This document shows, piece by piece, positions 54,841 through 62,973 of a DNA stretch of 64,000 nt. How positions within the stretch are numbered: position 1 is the first letter of the stretch; the number at the start of each line of letters is the position of its first letter. Source of the DNA: DASRAP01 sp035277145 (lineage in GTDB: Bacteria; Gemmatimonadota; Gemmatimonadetes; Gemmatimonadales; Gemmatimonadaceae); NCBI GenBank assembly GCA_035277145.1, contig DATELA010000004.1:1-64000 (forward strand). Direction: 5' to 3'. The notes under the pieces were generated by a model, which did not search any database, had not been told where the DNA came from, and was given only the letters and a program-made list of their open reading frames with translations. Made by a program: the position numbers and the translations under genes.

Positions 54841-55841
54841 AGTGTCTCGTCACCGGCGCCGCAGGTTTTATCGGCGCGCAGACCGCGAAGCGCCTGCTCG
54901 ATCGCGGCGACACGGTTATTGGTGTCGACAACCTCAACGATTACTACGAGGTGTCGCTCAAAGAAGCGCGAGTCGCGCATCTCGTGAAGAACGATCTCTT
55001 TCGATTTGAACGGATCGACATCGCGGATCGCGGCGCCATGAAACAGCTCTTCGAGCGCGAGCGGTTCGACCGCGTGGCGCATCTCGCGGCGCAGGCTGGC
55101 GTCCGCTACTCGCTGACGAATCCGTTCGCGTATATCGACAGCAACCTCGTAGGCTTTGCAACCATTCTCGAAGGTTGTCGCCACACCAACGTCGCTCATC
55201 TGGTGTACGCGTCGTCTTCGTCGGTATACGGCGCGAACGAGACAGCGCCGTTCTCCATTACGCACGGCGTCGACCATCCGGTCAGCCTCTACGCTGCGAC
55301 GAAAAAGGCAAACGAAATGATGGCGCATACATACAGTCATCTCTTTCGTTTGCCGACGACGGGTCTCAGGTTCTTCACGGTGTATGGACCGTGGGGCCGT
55401 CCCGACATGGCGTACTTCCAGTTCGCACGCGCCATCCTCGCGGGAAAACAGATCAAAGTTTTCAACCATGGCCAGATGGAACGCGACTTCACGTTCATCG
55501 ACGACATCGTCGATGGAGTTGTCGCAGCCGTCGACCGAATTGCCGCTCCGGATCCTGCGTGGTCCGGCCTGGCACCGAACCCATCGACGAGTTCCGCACC
55601 GTATCGCGTTTACAACCTCGGCAACGCAACGCCGGTGAAGCTCATGCGCTTCATCGAAGTGCTGGAGGACTGTCTCGGCCGCAAGGCGGTGAAGGAGTTC
55701 GTCGACATGCAGCCAGGCGACGTGCTCGCGACGGCAGCGGACGTTGCAGCGTCAACCCGAGACCTGGGGTTCCACCCAAGGACGTCCATCGAAAGCGGAC
55801 TCCGTCAATTCGTGGACTGGTATCGCGGCTACTACCGTTAG
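54837..55841 (+). CDS. NAD-dependent epimerase, UDP-glucuronate 4-epimerase-like
   Basis: The 334-residue SDR enzyme has TGAAGFIGAQTAKRLL, GVDNLNDYYEVSLKEARV, HLAAQAGVRYSL, SSSSVYGANE, YAATKKANE and RFFTVYGPWGRPDMAY. The DYYEVSLKEAR and PWGRPDMA segments are hallmarks of UDP-glucuronate 4-epimerases (UDP-GlcA to UDP-GalA). It would supply galacturonate to the repeat unit, a possible substrate for the AsnB-like amidotransferase. It is the last gene of the plus-strand run starting at wzz. Confidence 0.92.
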   Translation: MKCLVTGAAGFIGAQTAKRLLDRGDTVIGVDNLNDYYEVSLKEARVAHLVKNDLFRFERIDIADRGAMKQLFERERFDRVAHLAAQAGVRYSLTNPFAYIDSNLVGFATILEGCRHTNVAHLVYASSSSVYGANETAPFSITHGVDHPVSLYAATKKANEMMAHTYSHLFRLPTTGLRFFTVYGPWGRPDMAYFQFARAILAGKQIKVFNHGQMERDFTFIDDIVDGVVAAVDRIAAPDPAWSGLAPNPSTSSAPYRVYNLGNATPVKLMRFIEVLEDCLGRKAVKEFVDMQPGDVLATAADVAASTRDLGFHPRTSIESGLRQFVDWYRGYYR

Positions 55842-55891
55842 GTTCACGCGCTCCGCGCAGCGTCACTGCAGCCGCGTTCTCAAGCCGCTCG

Positions 55892-56905
55892 ATGTCTCTC
55901 GTTTCAATTACTGACCGCCCGCTCAACGGTTCGCCGGCGCCCGACGCGCTGATCCGTTCGCCACTCACACCCGCTGACGACTTCTTCGTCCGCAACCACG
56001 GCGACATCCCGGCCACCGCACCAGACGTCCGCATCACTGGCCTCGCCAAAACTCCACTTACCCTCGATCGCGCGACCCTCAGCGACTTCCAACGCGTTAC
56101 GCTCGAAGCAACGCTGCAATGTGCGGGCAACCGGCGTTCAGGTTTGCAACGCGTCAGACCAATACTCAACGAACTGCCCTGGGGCAGCGAAGCGATCGGT
56201 AACGCGACATGGGAAGGCATTCGCCTCGCCGACGTCTTGCAACGCGCGGGGGTGACCGACGGCGCCGCGCACGTCTGCTTCACCGGCGCTGACCCCGCCA
56301 TGGGCAAACACGCCGGAACGCACTTCGGCGCATCCATTCCGCTCGACAAAGCCATGAGCGGCGACGTCATCATTGCCGATACCATGAACGGCGCACCGCT
56401 CACACCAACGCACGGCGCACCGGCGCGCGTGATCGTGCCCGGCTACATCGGCGCCCGCAGCGTGAAGTGGCTTTCCGAAATTCGCGTCGAACACGAACCA
56501 TCCACCAACGTCTTTCAGGCCGCATACTCCGTCGGCGATCGCGTGCTCGGCGCGTTCCCGCTCAGTTGCGCGTTCGCACTCCCCGCCGAACACGCAACGC
56601 TCGCGCGTTCAGCATCGCGCGTTTGCGGATGGGCAATCGCGGGCGATTCGCACACGGTCGCGCGCGTCGAGGTCTCCGTCGACGGCGGATCGACATGGCG
56701 TGAAGCAACGTTTACATCGCCCGCCAAGCCATTCGTGTGGCGGCTGTGGGAAGCGCCGGTCTCGCTCGAGCCTGGCGAGCACGAACTCGTGTGTCGCGCG
56801 ACGGACACCGCGGGCAACACGCAGCCGCCCGACGCGGATTCCGTGTGGAACGCGAAAGGCTACGTCAACAACAGCTGGGACCGTGTGCGAGTCCGGGTTG
56901 GGTAG
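55892..56905 (+). CDS. Sulfite oxidase-like molybdopterin enzyme
   Basis: The 337-residue protein has the sulfite-oxidase Mo-pterin domain. The Mo-ligand cysteine is in LEATLQCAGNRRS (C77), followed by GSEAIGNATWEGIRLADVL, AHVCFTGADP and GYIGARSVKWLSEIRVE. The Mo-co dimerisation Ig-like domain (about 225-335) has VCGWAIAGDSHTVARVEVSVDGG. It should oxidise sulfite or a related oxyanion. There is no signal peptide and no heme or b5 domain, so it is probably cytosolic, unlike the periplasmic SorA/YedY enzymes. A frame runs 239 codons further upstream, but it reads through the epimerase gene. Confidence 0.92.
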   Translation: MSLVSITDRPLNGSPAPDALIRSPLTPADDFFVRNHGDIPATAPDVRITGLAKTPLTLDRATLSDFQRVTLEATLQCAGNRRSGLQRVRPILNELPWGSEAIGNATWEGIRLADVLQRAGVTDGAAHVCFTGADPAMGKHAGTHFGASIPLDKAMSGDVIIADTMNGAPLTPTHGAPARVIVPGYIGARSVKWLSEIRVEHEPSTNVFQAAYSVGDRVLGAFPLSCAFALPAEHATLARSASRVCGWAIAGDSHTVARVEVSVDGGSTWREATFTSPAKPFVWRLWEAPVSLEPGEHELVCRATDTAGNTQPPDADSVWNAKGYVNNSWDRVRVRVG

Positions 56906-56929
56906 CCGTTCGGCTATATTTCGCCCGCG

Positions 56930-58180
56930 ATGATCGACATCAGAGTTCCGCCGCTCGGCGATTCCGTAACCGAAGCCACCGTCGCCCGGTGGGCAAAGAA
57001 TGAAGGTGATCCGGTCACGGCCGGCGAAACGCTCGTTGAGTTGGAAACCGACAAGATCAACGTCGAAGTTCCTGCCGAGCGCGATGGCGTATTGCGCAGC
57101 CGCGCGAAGGCAATCGGCGATCGCGTCGGCGTTGGCGATGTGCTCGGCAGTTTCGACGATTCCGCGCGCGCCGACGACAAGCCAACGCCGCGCACGAGCG
57201 ACGCCGCGATTACACCGCCGTCGCGCGCTGCCGCTCCCGCTGTAACGCCGACATCGTCGCTGCCCGCTCCGTCGCGTCCGTCAGGTCCGCGCGCTGCACC
57301 ATCTGCCGTTCGCCTCGCCGGCGAGCAGGGATTGTCACTCGCGGGAATCAAAGGCACGGGACGCGGCGGAGTGATTTCGAAACCGGATGTGATTGAACAA
57401 CAGTCGCGAGCCGTGAGCCCTGAACCCAGAGCCGCGGCAACTCCCACGGCCCCAGGGATCACAGCTCAGGGCTCAGGGCTCGCTTCGCGGGAAACCCGCG
57501 AAGCCATGTCCACTCGCCGCAAGCGCATCGCGGAGAATTTGCTCCAGTCGCACCTCAGCACCGCGCATCTCACGACGTTCAACGAGATCGACATGGGCGC
57601 AGTGATGGCGATTCGTGAGCGCCACAAAGAACGCGTCGAAAAACAGCACGGACTCAAGCTGTCGTTCATGCCGTTCTTTGCGCGCGCGTCGGTGCTCGCG
57701 CTCGAAGCGTTCCCCACAGTGAACGCGCAGATCGACGGCGACACGATCGTCTACAAGCACTACGTCAACCTCGGCATCGCCGTCGCGAGTGAGCAGGGGC
57801 TCGTTGTTCCAAACGTGAAGGACGCGCACGCGAAGTCGTTCGTGCAAATCGGTCACGACATTGCGGCGCTCGCAAAAAAAGCGCGCGATGTGAAGCTGAC
57901 GATGGACGACCTCACCGGCGGCACGTTCACCATTACCAACGGCGGCGTGTTCGGTTCACTGATTTCGACGCCGATCATCAATTATCCGCAGGTCGCGATT
58001 CTCGGCCTGCACAAGATTCAGGAACGCCCGGTGGTCGTGAACGGCGAGATCGTGATTCGGTCGATGATGTACGTCGCCATGTCATACGACCACCGCATCA
58101 TCGACGGTCAGCAGGCCGTGTTGTTCCTCGTACGGATCAAGGAGTTGATGGAAGATCCGGGGGCAATGCTAATCGGGTAG
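56930..58180 (+). CDS. odhB: 2-Oxoglutarate dehydrogenase E2 (dihydrolipoamide succinyltransferase)
   Basis: The 416-residue protein has a lipoyl domain (about 1-75) with the lipoyl lysine in ELETDKINVEV (K42). A Pro/Ala/Ser linker, an E3-binding domain (about 121-155, RLAGEQGLSLAGIKGTGRGG), a second linker and a catalytic domain ending in YDHRIIDGQQAV (H388, D392) follow. DKINVEV and the catalytic signature favour succinyltransferase over acetyltransferase. The second linker (about 159-185) is encoded by an inverted repeat also seen near 31176. E1 (sucA) is not here; lpdA (E3) is about 3.4 kb away on the other strand. Confidence 0.95.
   Translation: MIDIRVPPLGDSVTEATVARWAKNEGDPVTAGETLVELETDKINVEVPAERDGVLRSRAKAIGDRVGVGDVLGSFDDSARADDKPTPRTSDAAITPPSRAAAPAVTPTSSLPAPSRPSGPRAAPSAVRLAGEQGLSLAGIKGTGRGGVISKPDVIEQQSRAVSPEPRAAATPTAPGITAQGSGLASRETREAMSTRRKRIAENLLQSHLSTAHLTTFNEIDMGAVMAIRERHKERVEKQHGLKLSFMPFFARASVLALEAFPTVNAQIDGDTIVYKHYVNLGIAVASEQGLVVPNVKDAHAKSFVQIGHDIAALAKKARDVKLTMDDLTGGTFTITNGGVFGSLISTPIINYPQVAILGLHKIQERPVVVNGEIVIRSMMYVAMSYDHRIIDGQQAVLFLVRIKELMEDPGAMLIG
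57406..57483. repeat. Inverted repeat inside odhB linker
   Basis: GCGAGCCGTGAGCCCTGAAC (57406-57425) pairs with 57464-57483 with two mismatches. The core AGCTCAGGGCTC is identical to part of the 31176-31258 element. It encodes the variable linker between the E3-binding and catalytic domains, with the reading frame kept open. Confidence 0.7.
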
Positions 58181-58190
58181 AGCGGCGCGG

Positions 58191-60278
58191 TTATTTCACG
58201 CGTCTCGACGCGGCGTTCTTCGGTCCGCGCACTTCAAGCGTCGCCAGCGCCGCTTCGATATCCGCGCCGAGTGGAATTGCAAACGCAAAGTGCCCGGTGT
58301 CCGGTGCGTGATCGATCTCGGCCGGTTCGAAGTTGTACGCGAACAACACGCGTCCATCGCTGGCGCGGCCTTCCAGACGATAGCGACCCGCGGTGCGCTC
58401 CGGTTTCGTCGCGCGTGCGTCGTTCGTTTGCGCCGGCTCGAGCGTTACGCGGCCGCGATCAACGGTGCCGCGCACGATCAGTGAACGCGCGATTGGAGCG
58501 TTGATCGCGGCGATCTGCGCGGCGCGTTGCGCGGCAACAGTCCCGCGGAACGTCAGCACGCCGCGATAGGTGTAGTCGCTGATCCACGCCCCAGGATAGC
58601 AATAGCTCATGATGTCGCCGAGCCCTGGCGACATCACCGTCGCAACGGGCGATCGACCGTCCACCCACCCGCGCACATCGAAGCCGGTGAGTCCGATGAT
58701 TCCGCCGGCATATGGATACAGCGGATCGGGATTCGCGGGACCGCCACACGGTGCGTGACGCCGGCCAAAGGTGTGACCCATTTCGTGCGCGGTTGTCTCG
58801 CGCGTGAAGCCGGGATCGCTTGCCCACCCTGCGCTGGTTACCAGCGCCGTGCGCGTACCAGAGCCACTGCTCGAACCCGACGATGGGATGTACGCCATCC
58901 CGCCCGCGTTCGTGTAGGTAAATCCGTTCGGCGGCAGCACAACGCCAACCCAGTAGACCGTTGGATCAGCATCGGCAAGGCGCGCTGCGTCGAGTTGCGC
59001 GAGCAGCGGTGACCAGAACGTCGCGATGTTGCCGCCGTCCGTCGGCGGTGTGCCGAATGACAAGTTGGTCGAGAACGGCGTACCGATGGTCGTCGTGATG
59101 GTCGCGAGCGGATGCACGCTTCTGACCATTCGCAAATACTCCGCGATGTTTCCCGCGGAAACGTTGCCCGTGGTGTTGTTGTGCACCGTGAGCGTGATCG
59201 GTACAAACCGAATCGAAATCGACGGAACGCTCACCATCGATAACGTCGGCGTACCGACACGCGGGAACACATCGTTCGCCACATCCGCATCCGTCACGAG
59301 TCCCTGCGGATCGCGCACAACTTGCCACTTCATTTGCGGTACGAGCGCACTCGGCGCCAGCCGGAATTGCACCGTGGGTGCGTTCATCGACGGCGACGCC
59401 GTGATCGTTCCCGATGTGAGCGCGGTATCTGCGCTCACGAGTGACCCGCCAGCGTCGAACACGCGCAGCACGATCTTCATCGGTGTCGCCGACTGCACCG
59501 TCGACGCAATCAACACATTCACCGCGGCGCCGTTTCCGTTCAACACCATTGGAACGGATCCGTCGGCGATTTGAATCGCCTGCGTCCACTGCACGTTCAC
59601 GATCGAGTAGTCCTGGGGAACGATCTTCGCGATCACGACGGCCGTGTCGGACTTGCCTTCGCTCGTCGCGGTGATCACCGCGCGCCCCGGTGACTCCGCG
59701 GTCACGACACCTGACGCCGACACAGTCGCAACGTCCGCATCGCTCGTCGTCCACTCGATCAACCGGCCGGTGATGATCGTGCCACTCGCGCGGCGCAGCG
59801 TTGCTGTCAGTTGCTGAGTGAGGTCGATTCCAAGGTCAAATGAATCGGGCAACACTTCCACCGTCGCGACTGGTGGCAGAATCACGCGCACGACACTTGT
59901 GTCGGTTTTTCCGGCGCAGGTCGCTACGATTCGGGCGCGTCCGGGTGACAGGCCGATGACGCTTCCGGAAAGCGCCACGGTTACAAGGCCAAGATCCGGC
60001 GAAGACCATGTGATCTCGCGACCTTCAATCACGTCACCATCTGCATCGTACACGGTCGCAGCGAGTTGTACACTCGCGCCCGTGATGACGTCGACCGAGT
60101 CCGGTGCAACGCTGACGGTCGCGACGGCGCGCGGTCCCGTGGAGTCACCGCCGCACGCGGCAACAAATGCAGCGAACAAGAACGCACAGCAACACGCAGC
60201 GCGCGCGAATGCGCTGCGCTCAGACGCGCAACACGATCTTGCCGAATTGCTCGCCACGTTCCATGCGTTCGAATGCAT
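58191..60278 (-). CDS. Lipoprotein with Big_2 domains and metzincin-type peptidase
   Basis: This 695-residue lipoprotein starts with a Cys-rich leader and a lipobox (FVAAC then GGDSTGP). Two Big_2/Ig-like repeats (about 50-215) share VSVAPDSVDVITGASVQL- and VTAESPGRAVITATSEGK-type motifs. A further beta domain precedes a metallopeptidase core with HEMGHTFGRRH (H498, E499, H502, H508). A Met-turn GDIMSYC (M557) follows, as in metzincins. It ends in a small beta domain. It is probably tethered to the surface to process proteins. The start overlaps the dehydrogenase gene by 59 nt. Confidence 0.85.
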   Translation of the reverse strand: MHSNAWNVASNSARSCCASERSAFARAACCCAFLFAAFVAACGGDSTGPRAVATVSVAPDSVDVITGASVQLAATVYDADGDVIEGREITWSSPDLGLVTVALSGSVIGLSPGRARIVATCAGKTDTSVVRVILPPVATVEVLPDSFDLGIDLTQQLTATLRRASGTIITGRLIEWTTSDADVATVSASGVVTAESPGRAVITATSEGKSDTAVVIAKIVPQDYSIVNVQWTQAIQIADGSVPMVLNGNGAAVNVLIASTVQSATPMKIVLRVFDAGGSLVSADTALTSGTITASPSMNAPTVQFRLAPSALVPQMKWQVVRDPQGLVTDADVANDVFPRVGTPTLSMVSVPSISIRFVPITLTVHNNTTGNVSAGNIAEYLRMVRSVHPLATITTTIGTPFSTNLSFGTPPTDGGNIATFWSPLLAQLDAARLADADPTVYWVGVVLPPNGFTYTNAGGMAYIPSSGSSSGSGTRTALVTSAGWASDPGFTRETTAHEMGHTFGRRHAPCGGPANPDPLYPYAGGIIGLTGFDVRGWVDGRSPVATVMSPGLGDIMSYCYPGAWISDYTYRGVLTFRGTVAAQRAAQIAAINAPIARSLIVRGTVDRGRVTLEPAQTNDARATKPERTAGRYRLEGRASDGRVLFAYNFEPAEIDHAPDTGHFAFAIPLGADIEAALATLEVRGPKNAASRRVK

Positions 60279-61260
60279 CGCGTCCTTGCGCCAGCGGAAA
60301 CGTCGAATCCACCACTGCCGTCAGCCGACCCGAAATCAGTTCTGCTGTCACTGCCTCGAACTCCGCCTCGGTGCCCATCGTTGACCCGAGGATCGACCAT
60401 TGGTTCCAGAACAAGCGGCGCACATCAGTCTCTACCATCGGCCCGCTCGTTCCGCCACACGTGACAAGTCTGCCGCCACGGCCAAGCGCGCGGAGTGATT
60501 GAGACCACGTTGCGGTACCGACTGTGTCGACGACGACGGTCACGCCGCGCTTGCCCGTGCGCGCGCGTACCTCCGCGGCCACGTCGACATTCTGGTGATT
60601 GAGCACTTCGTCGGCGCCGAGCGCCTTCGCGCGCGCCAGTTTCGCATCGCTGGAGCTCGTGACCCACACGCGCGCACCGCGCGCTTTGCAAATCGCGAGC
60701 GCCGCGAGCGCCACGCCGCCGCCGATGCCCCAAATAAGCACATCGTCTTTGTTACTCACCGCGGCGCGCGTCATGCACATGCGCCACGCGGTGAGCGTCG
60801 ACAACGTATACGCCGCAGCAACATCCGCCGGCACTGACGATGGAATCACGCGAACGTTGCGCGCCGGTACGCACACATACTCCGCGAACACACCGGGCAG
60901 ATGTTCACCCAACACGCCGAAGCCCGGCGACAGCGGTTCTTCCCCGCGCTGTGTGTATTCGTCGTCGCGCGTGGAGATTCCCGGATTGATGACCACGCGG
61001 TCGCCCGGACGCACGTGATAGCGCGCGGGAATGTCTCCGCCAATTGCGTCGATGGTTCCGCTTGCGTCTGAACCGAGAATCCATTTTGGCGTCGGCGCCT
61101 TGTTCGGCAAGCCGCGCACGACGAACACGTCGAGATGGTTGAGCGCGCACGCGTCGATCTTCACGCGCACCCATCCGGGTTGCGGTTCCGGTTTTTCCAG
61201 ATCGTCGCGAAACTCGATCTTGTCGAGTCCGCCGAACGCCGAGATCGTCAGTGCGCGCAT
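60220..61260 (-). CDS. Quinone-oxidoreductase-like MDR dehydrogenase
   Basis: The 346-residue medium-chain dehydrogenase has ACALNHLDVFVVRG with Asn where zinc enzymes have Cys, GSDASGTIDAIGG, LGEHLPGVFAEYV, and the NADP fold VLIWGIGGGVALAALAICKARGA. The lack of the catalytic zinc ligands places it with the quinone oxidoreductase/YhdH side of the family rather than true alcohol dehydrogenases. The substrate is unknown. Its ATG overlaps the stop of the tiny zinc-ribbon gene (TGATG), so the two are coupled. Confidence 0.9.
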   Translation of the reverse strand: MRALTISAFGGLDKIEFRDDLEKPEPQPGWVRVKIDACALNHLDVFVVRGLPNKAPTPKWILGSDASGTIDAIGGDIPARYHVRPGDRVVINPGISTRDDEYTQRGEEPLSPGFGVLGEHLPGVFAEYVCVPARNVRVIPSSVPADVAAAYTLSTLTAWRMCMTRAAVSNKDDVLIWGIGGGVALAALAICKARGARVWVTSSSDAKLARAKALGADEVLNHQNVDVAAEVRARTGKRGVTVVVDTVGTATWSQSLRALGRGGRLVTCGGTSGPMVETDVRRLFWNQWSILGSTMGTEAEFEAVTAELISGRLTAVVDSTFPLAQGRDAFERMERGEQFGKIVLRV

Positions 61261-61484
61261 CAAGTACGCGTTCCCCGTTCGGCGTCGAACAACACAGACC
61301 GTTTGCACTTTGGGCACATCAGCCACTCGCGCCGCCGTCGATAGCCAAGTCCAAATGATCCGCCCGTAATCGGCCGCTCGCGCATTGGCACTTCGCATCG
61401 CGGACACGTCGCCGCGCCCGTGCTGAGCCACGACGTCCTCAGCGCGGCCTCTTCAGCATTGGTGTAACGCGCGGATTCGGCCAT
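61260..61484 (-). CDS. Small zinc-ribbon protein
   Basis: The 74-residue protein has two CxxC pairs (CPRCEVPM and MCPKCKRSVLF) separated by an Arg-rich loop, forming one zinc ribbon. The N-terminal 25 residues are acidic and helical. Proteins of this size and pattern are usually nucleic-acid or protein contact modules with no enzyme activity. It is co-translated with the dehydrogenase just downstream, which suggests a shared function, but what that is cannot be read from the sequence. Confidence 0.7.
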   Translation of the reverse strand: MAESARYTNAEEAALRTSWLSTGAATCPRCEVPMRERPITGGSFGLGYRRRREWLMCPKCKRSVLFDAERGTRT

Positions 61485-61529
61485 GAGCGCGAAATCTGGC
61501 GCGCGGGACCACGCGCCGCAGCCTCGTCG

Positions 61530-62933
61530 CTAGATGTGAATCGCCCTTCCCAGCGCCCCGAGTGCCGCCTCTTTCGTCGCCTCGTTCAGCGTGGGATGCG
61601 AGTGACATGTCAACGCAATGTCTTCCGTTGTGCCGCGGAATTCCATCGCAAGTACGACTTCCGCAAGCAACTCGGAGACGTTCGGTCCGATCATATGGCA
61701 GCCGAGTATTTCGTCCGTGCGCGCGTCGGCGATGAACTTCACGAAGCCCGCATTCTCGCCCATCGTGCGCGCGCGCCCATTCGCGGAAAATGGAAACTTG
61801 CCGATGCGAATCTCACCGCGTTCTGCGCGTGCTTCTGCTTCGGTAAATCCAACGGTCGCAATCTCCGGCCACGTGTACACGACCGATGGTACCGTGTGAT
61901 AGTGCATTTTCGCGGACTTCCCCGCGATGACCTCGGCGGCAACCACACCTTCGTCTTCGGCTTTGTGCGCGAGCAGCTTGCCGCCAACGCAATCGCCGAT
62001 CGCAAATACGTTCGGCAGGTTCGTGCGCATTTGTGCGTCAACGAGAATCTCGCCGCGCGCACCGAGCGTGAGCCCCAGCGCTTTCGCATCGATGCCGCTC
62101 AAGCTTGGCTTGCGCCCAATCGACACGAGGACATAATCGGCTTCGAGCGTTTCGCTCTTGCCGTTCGCGTCGAGTTGCAGCCGCACACCCGCGGCGTGCT
62201 TCTCCGCGCCAGTGACCTTCACACCGGTGCGCAGCGTAAGCCCCTGCTTGGTGAACACGCGCGTCGCTTCGCGAACCACGTCGTCATCGTTGCCCGGGAG
62301 AATTCCCGGCGCGAGTTCAACGACGGTGACTTTCGCGCCGAGCCGGCGCCATACGGAGCCAAGTTCAAGACCGATGACGCCGCCACCAATCACGACGAGG
62401 TGCTTCGGAACTTCCGGAATCTTCAGCGCACCAATGTTCGAGAGCACGCGCTGTTCGTCGAACTTCAGAAACGGTAGCTCAAATGGGACCGAGCCAGTGG
62501 CAATGATGACGTTCTTACCAACGTACGTCCGCTCTTCTCCCTTCTTACTTCTCACCTGGACGTGATTGCCCCGGCTCAGTGCGCCGAAACCCTGGGCCCA
62601 TTCAACTTTGTTCTTCTTGAACAGAAACTCGACGCCGAGTGTGTTCGCGCCGACGACGTCGTCTTTGCGCTTCATCATTTGCGCGAGATCGACACTGACG
62701 CTGGAAAAAACGATGCCATGCGTCTTCGCGTGTTTCGACGCGAACTCGAACTGTTCGGACGATTGCAGCAGCGCTTTGGACGGAATGCATCCGACGTTCA
62801 CGCACGTTCCGCCAAGCGTAGCGTCCGACTCGACGCACACCGTAGTGAGTCCGAGTTGCGCGGCACGGATCGAGGCGACGTAGCCGCCGGGGCCGCCGCC
62901 AATGACGACGACGTCTTTCTCTATGTGCGACAC
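61530..62933 (-). CDS. lpdA: Dihydrolipoyl dehydrogenase (E3)
   Basis: The 467-residue FAD enzyme reoxidises dihydrolipoamide for 2-oxoacid dehydrogenases. It has the FAD motif VIGGGPGGYVASIRAAQLG, redox pair GGTCVNVGCIPSKALL (C44, C49) and the second nucleotide site VIGGGVIGLELGSVWRRLG. FAIGDCVGG and the C-terminal His-Glu pair in CHSHPTLNEATKEAAL complete it. Residues about 127-134 (RSKKGEE) are encoded by a stretch resembling the AAGTAAGAAGG repeats elsewhere. It would serve OdhB, encoded 3.4 kb away. Confidence 0.96.
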   Translation of the reverse strand: MSHIEKDVVVIGGGPGGYVASIRAAQLGLTTVCVESDATLGGTCVNVGCIPSKALLQSSEQFEFASKHAKTHGIVFSSVSVDLAQMMKRKDDVVGANTLGVEFLFKKNKVEWAQGFGALSRGNHVQVRSKKGEERTYVGKNVIIATGSVPFELPFLKFDEQRVLSNIGALKIPEVPKHLVVIGGGVIGLELGSVWRRLGAKVTVVELAPGILPGNDDDVVREATRVFTKQGLTLRTGVKVTGAEKHAAGVRLQLDANGKSETLEADYVLVSIGRKPSLSGIDAKALGLTLGARGEILVDAQMRTNLPNVFAIGDCVGGKLLAHKAEDEGVVAAEVIAGKSAKMHYHTVPSVVYTWPEIATVGFTEAEARAERGEIRIGKFPFSANGRARTMGENAGFVKFIADARTDEILGCHMIGPNVSELLAEVVLAMEFRGTTEDIALTCHSHPTLNEATKEAALGALGRAIHI

Positions 62934-62973
62934 GATTGTACGGGCGTTGATGAAGTGACGCGCGGAAATCTAC

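Noticed and set aside
54192..55469. 425-codon minus-strand frame across two polysaccharide genes
   Set aside because: It crosses two well-supported genes on the other strand and has no signal, motif or start context.
55175..55891. Extended N-terminus for the sulfite-oxidase-like protein
   Set aside because: The frame reads through the upstream epimerase gene in another phase; the normal family start is at 55892.
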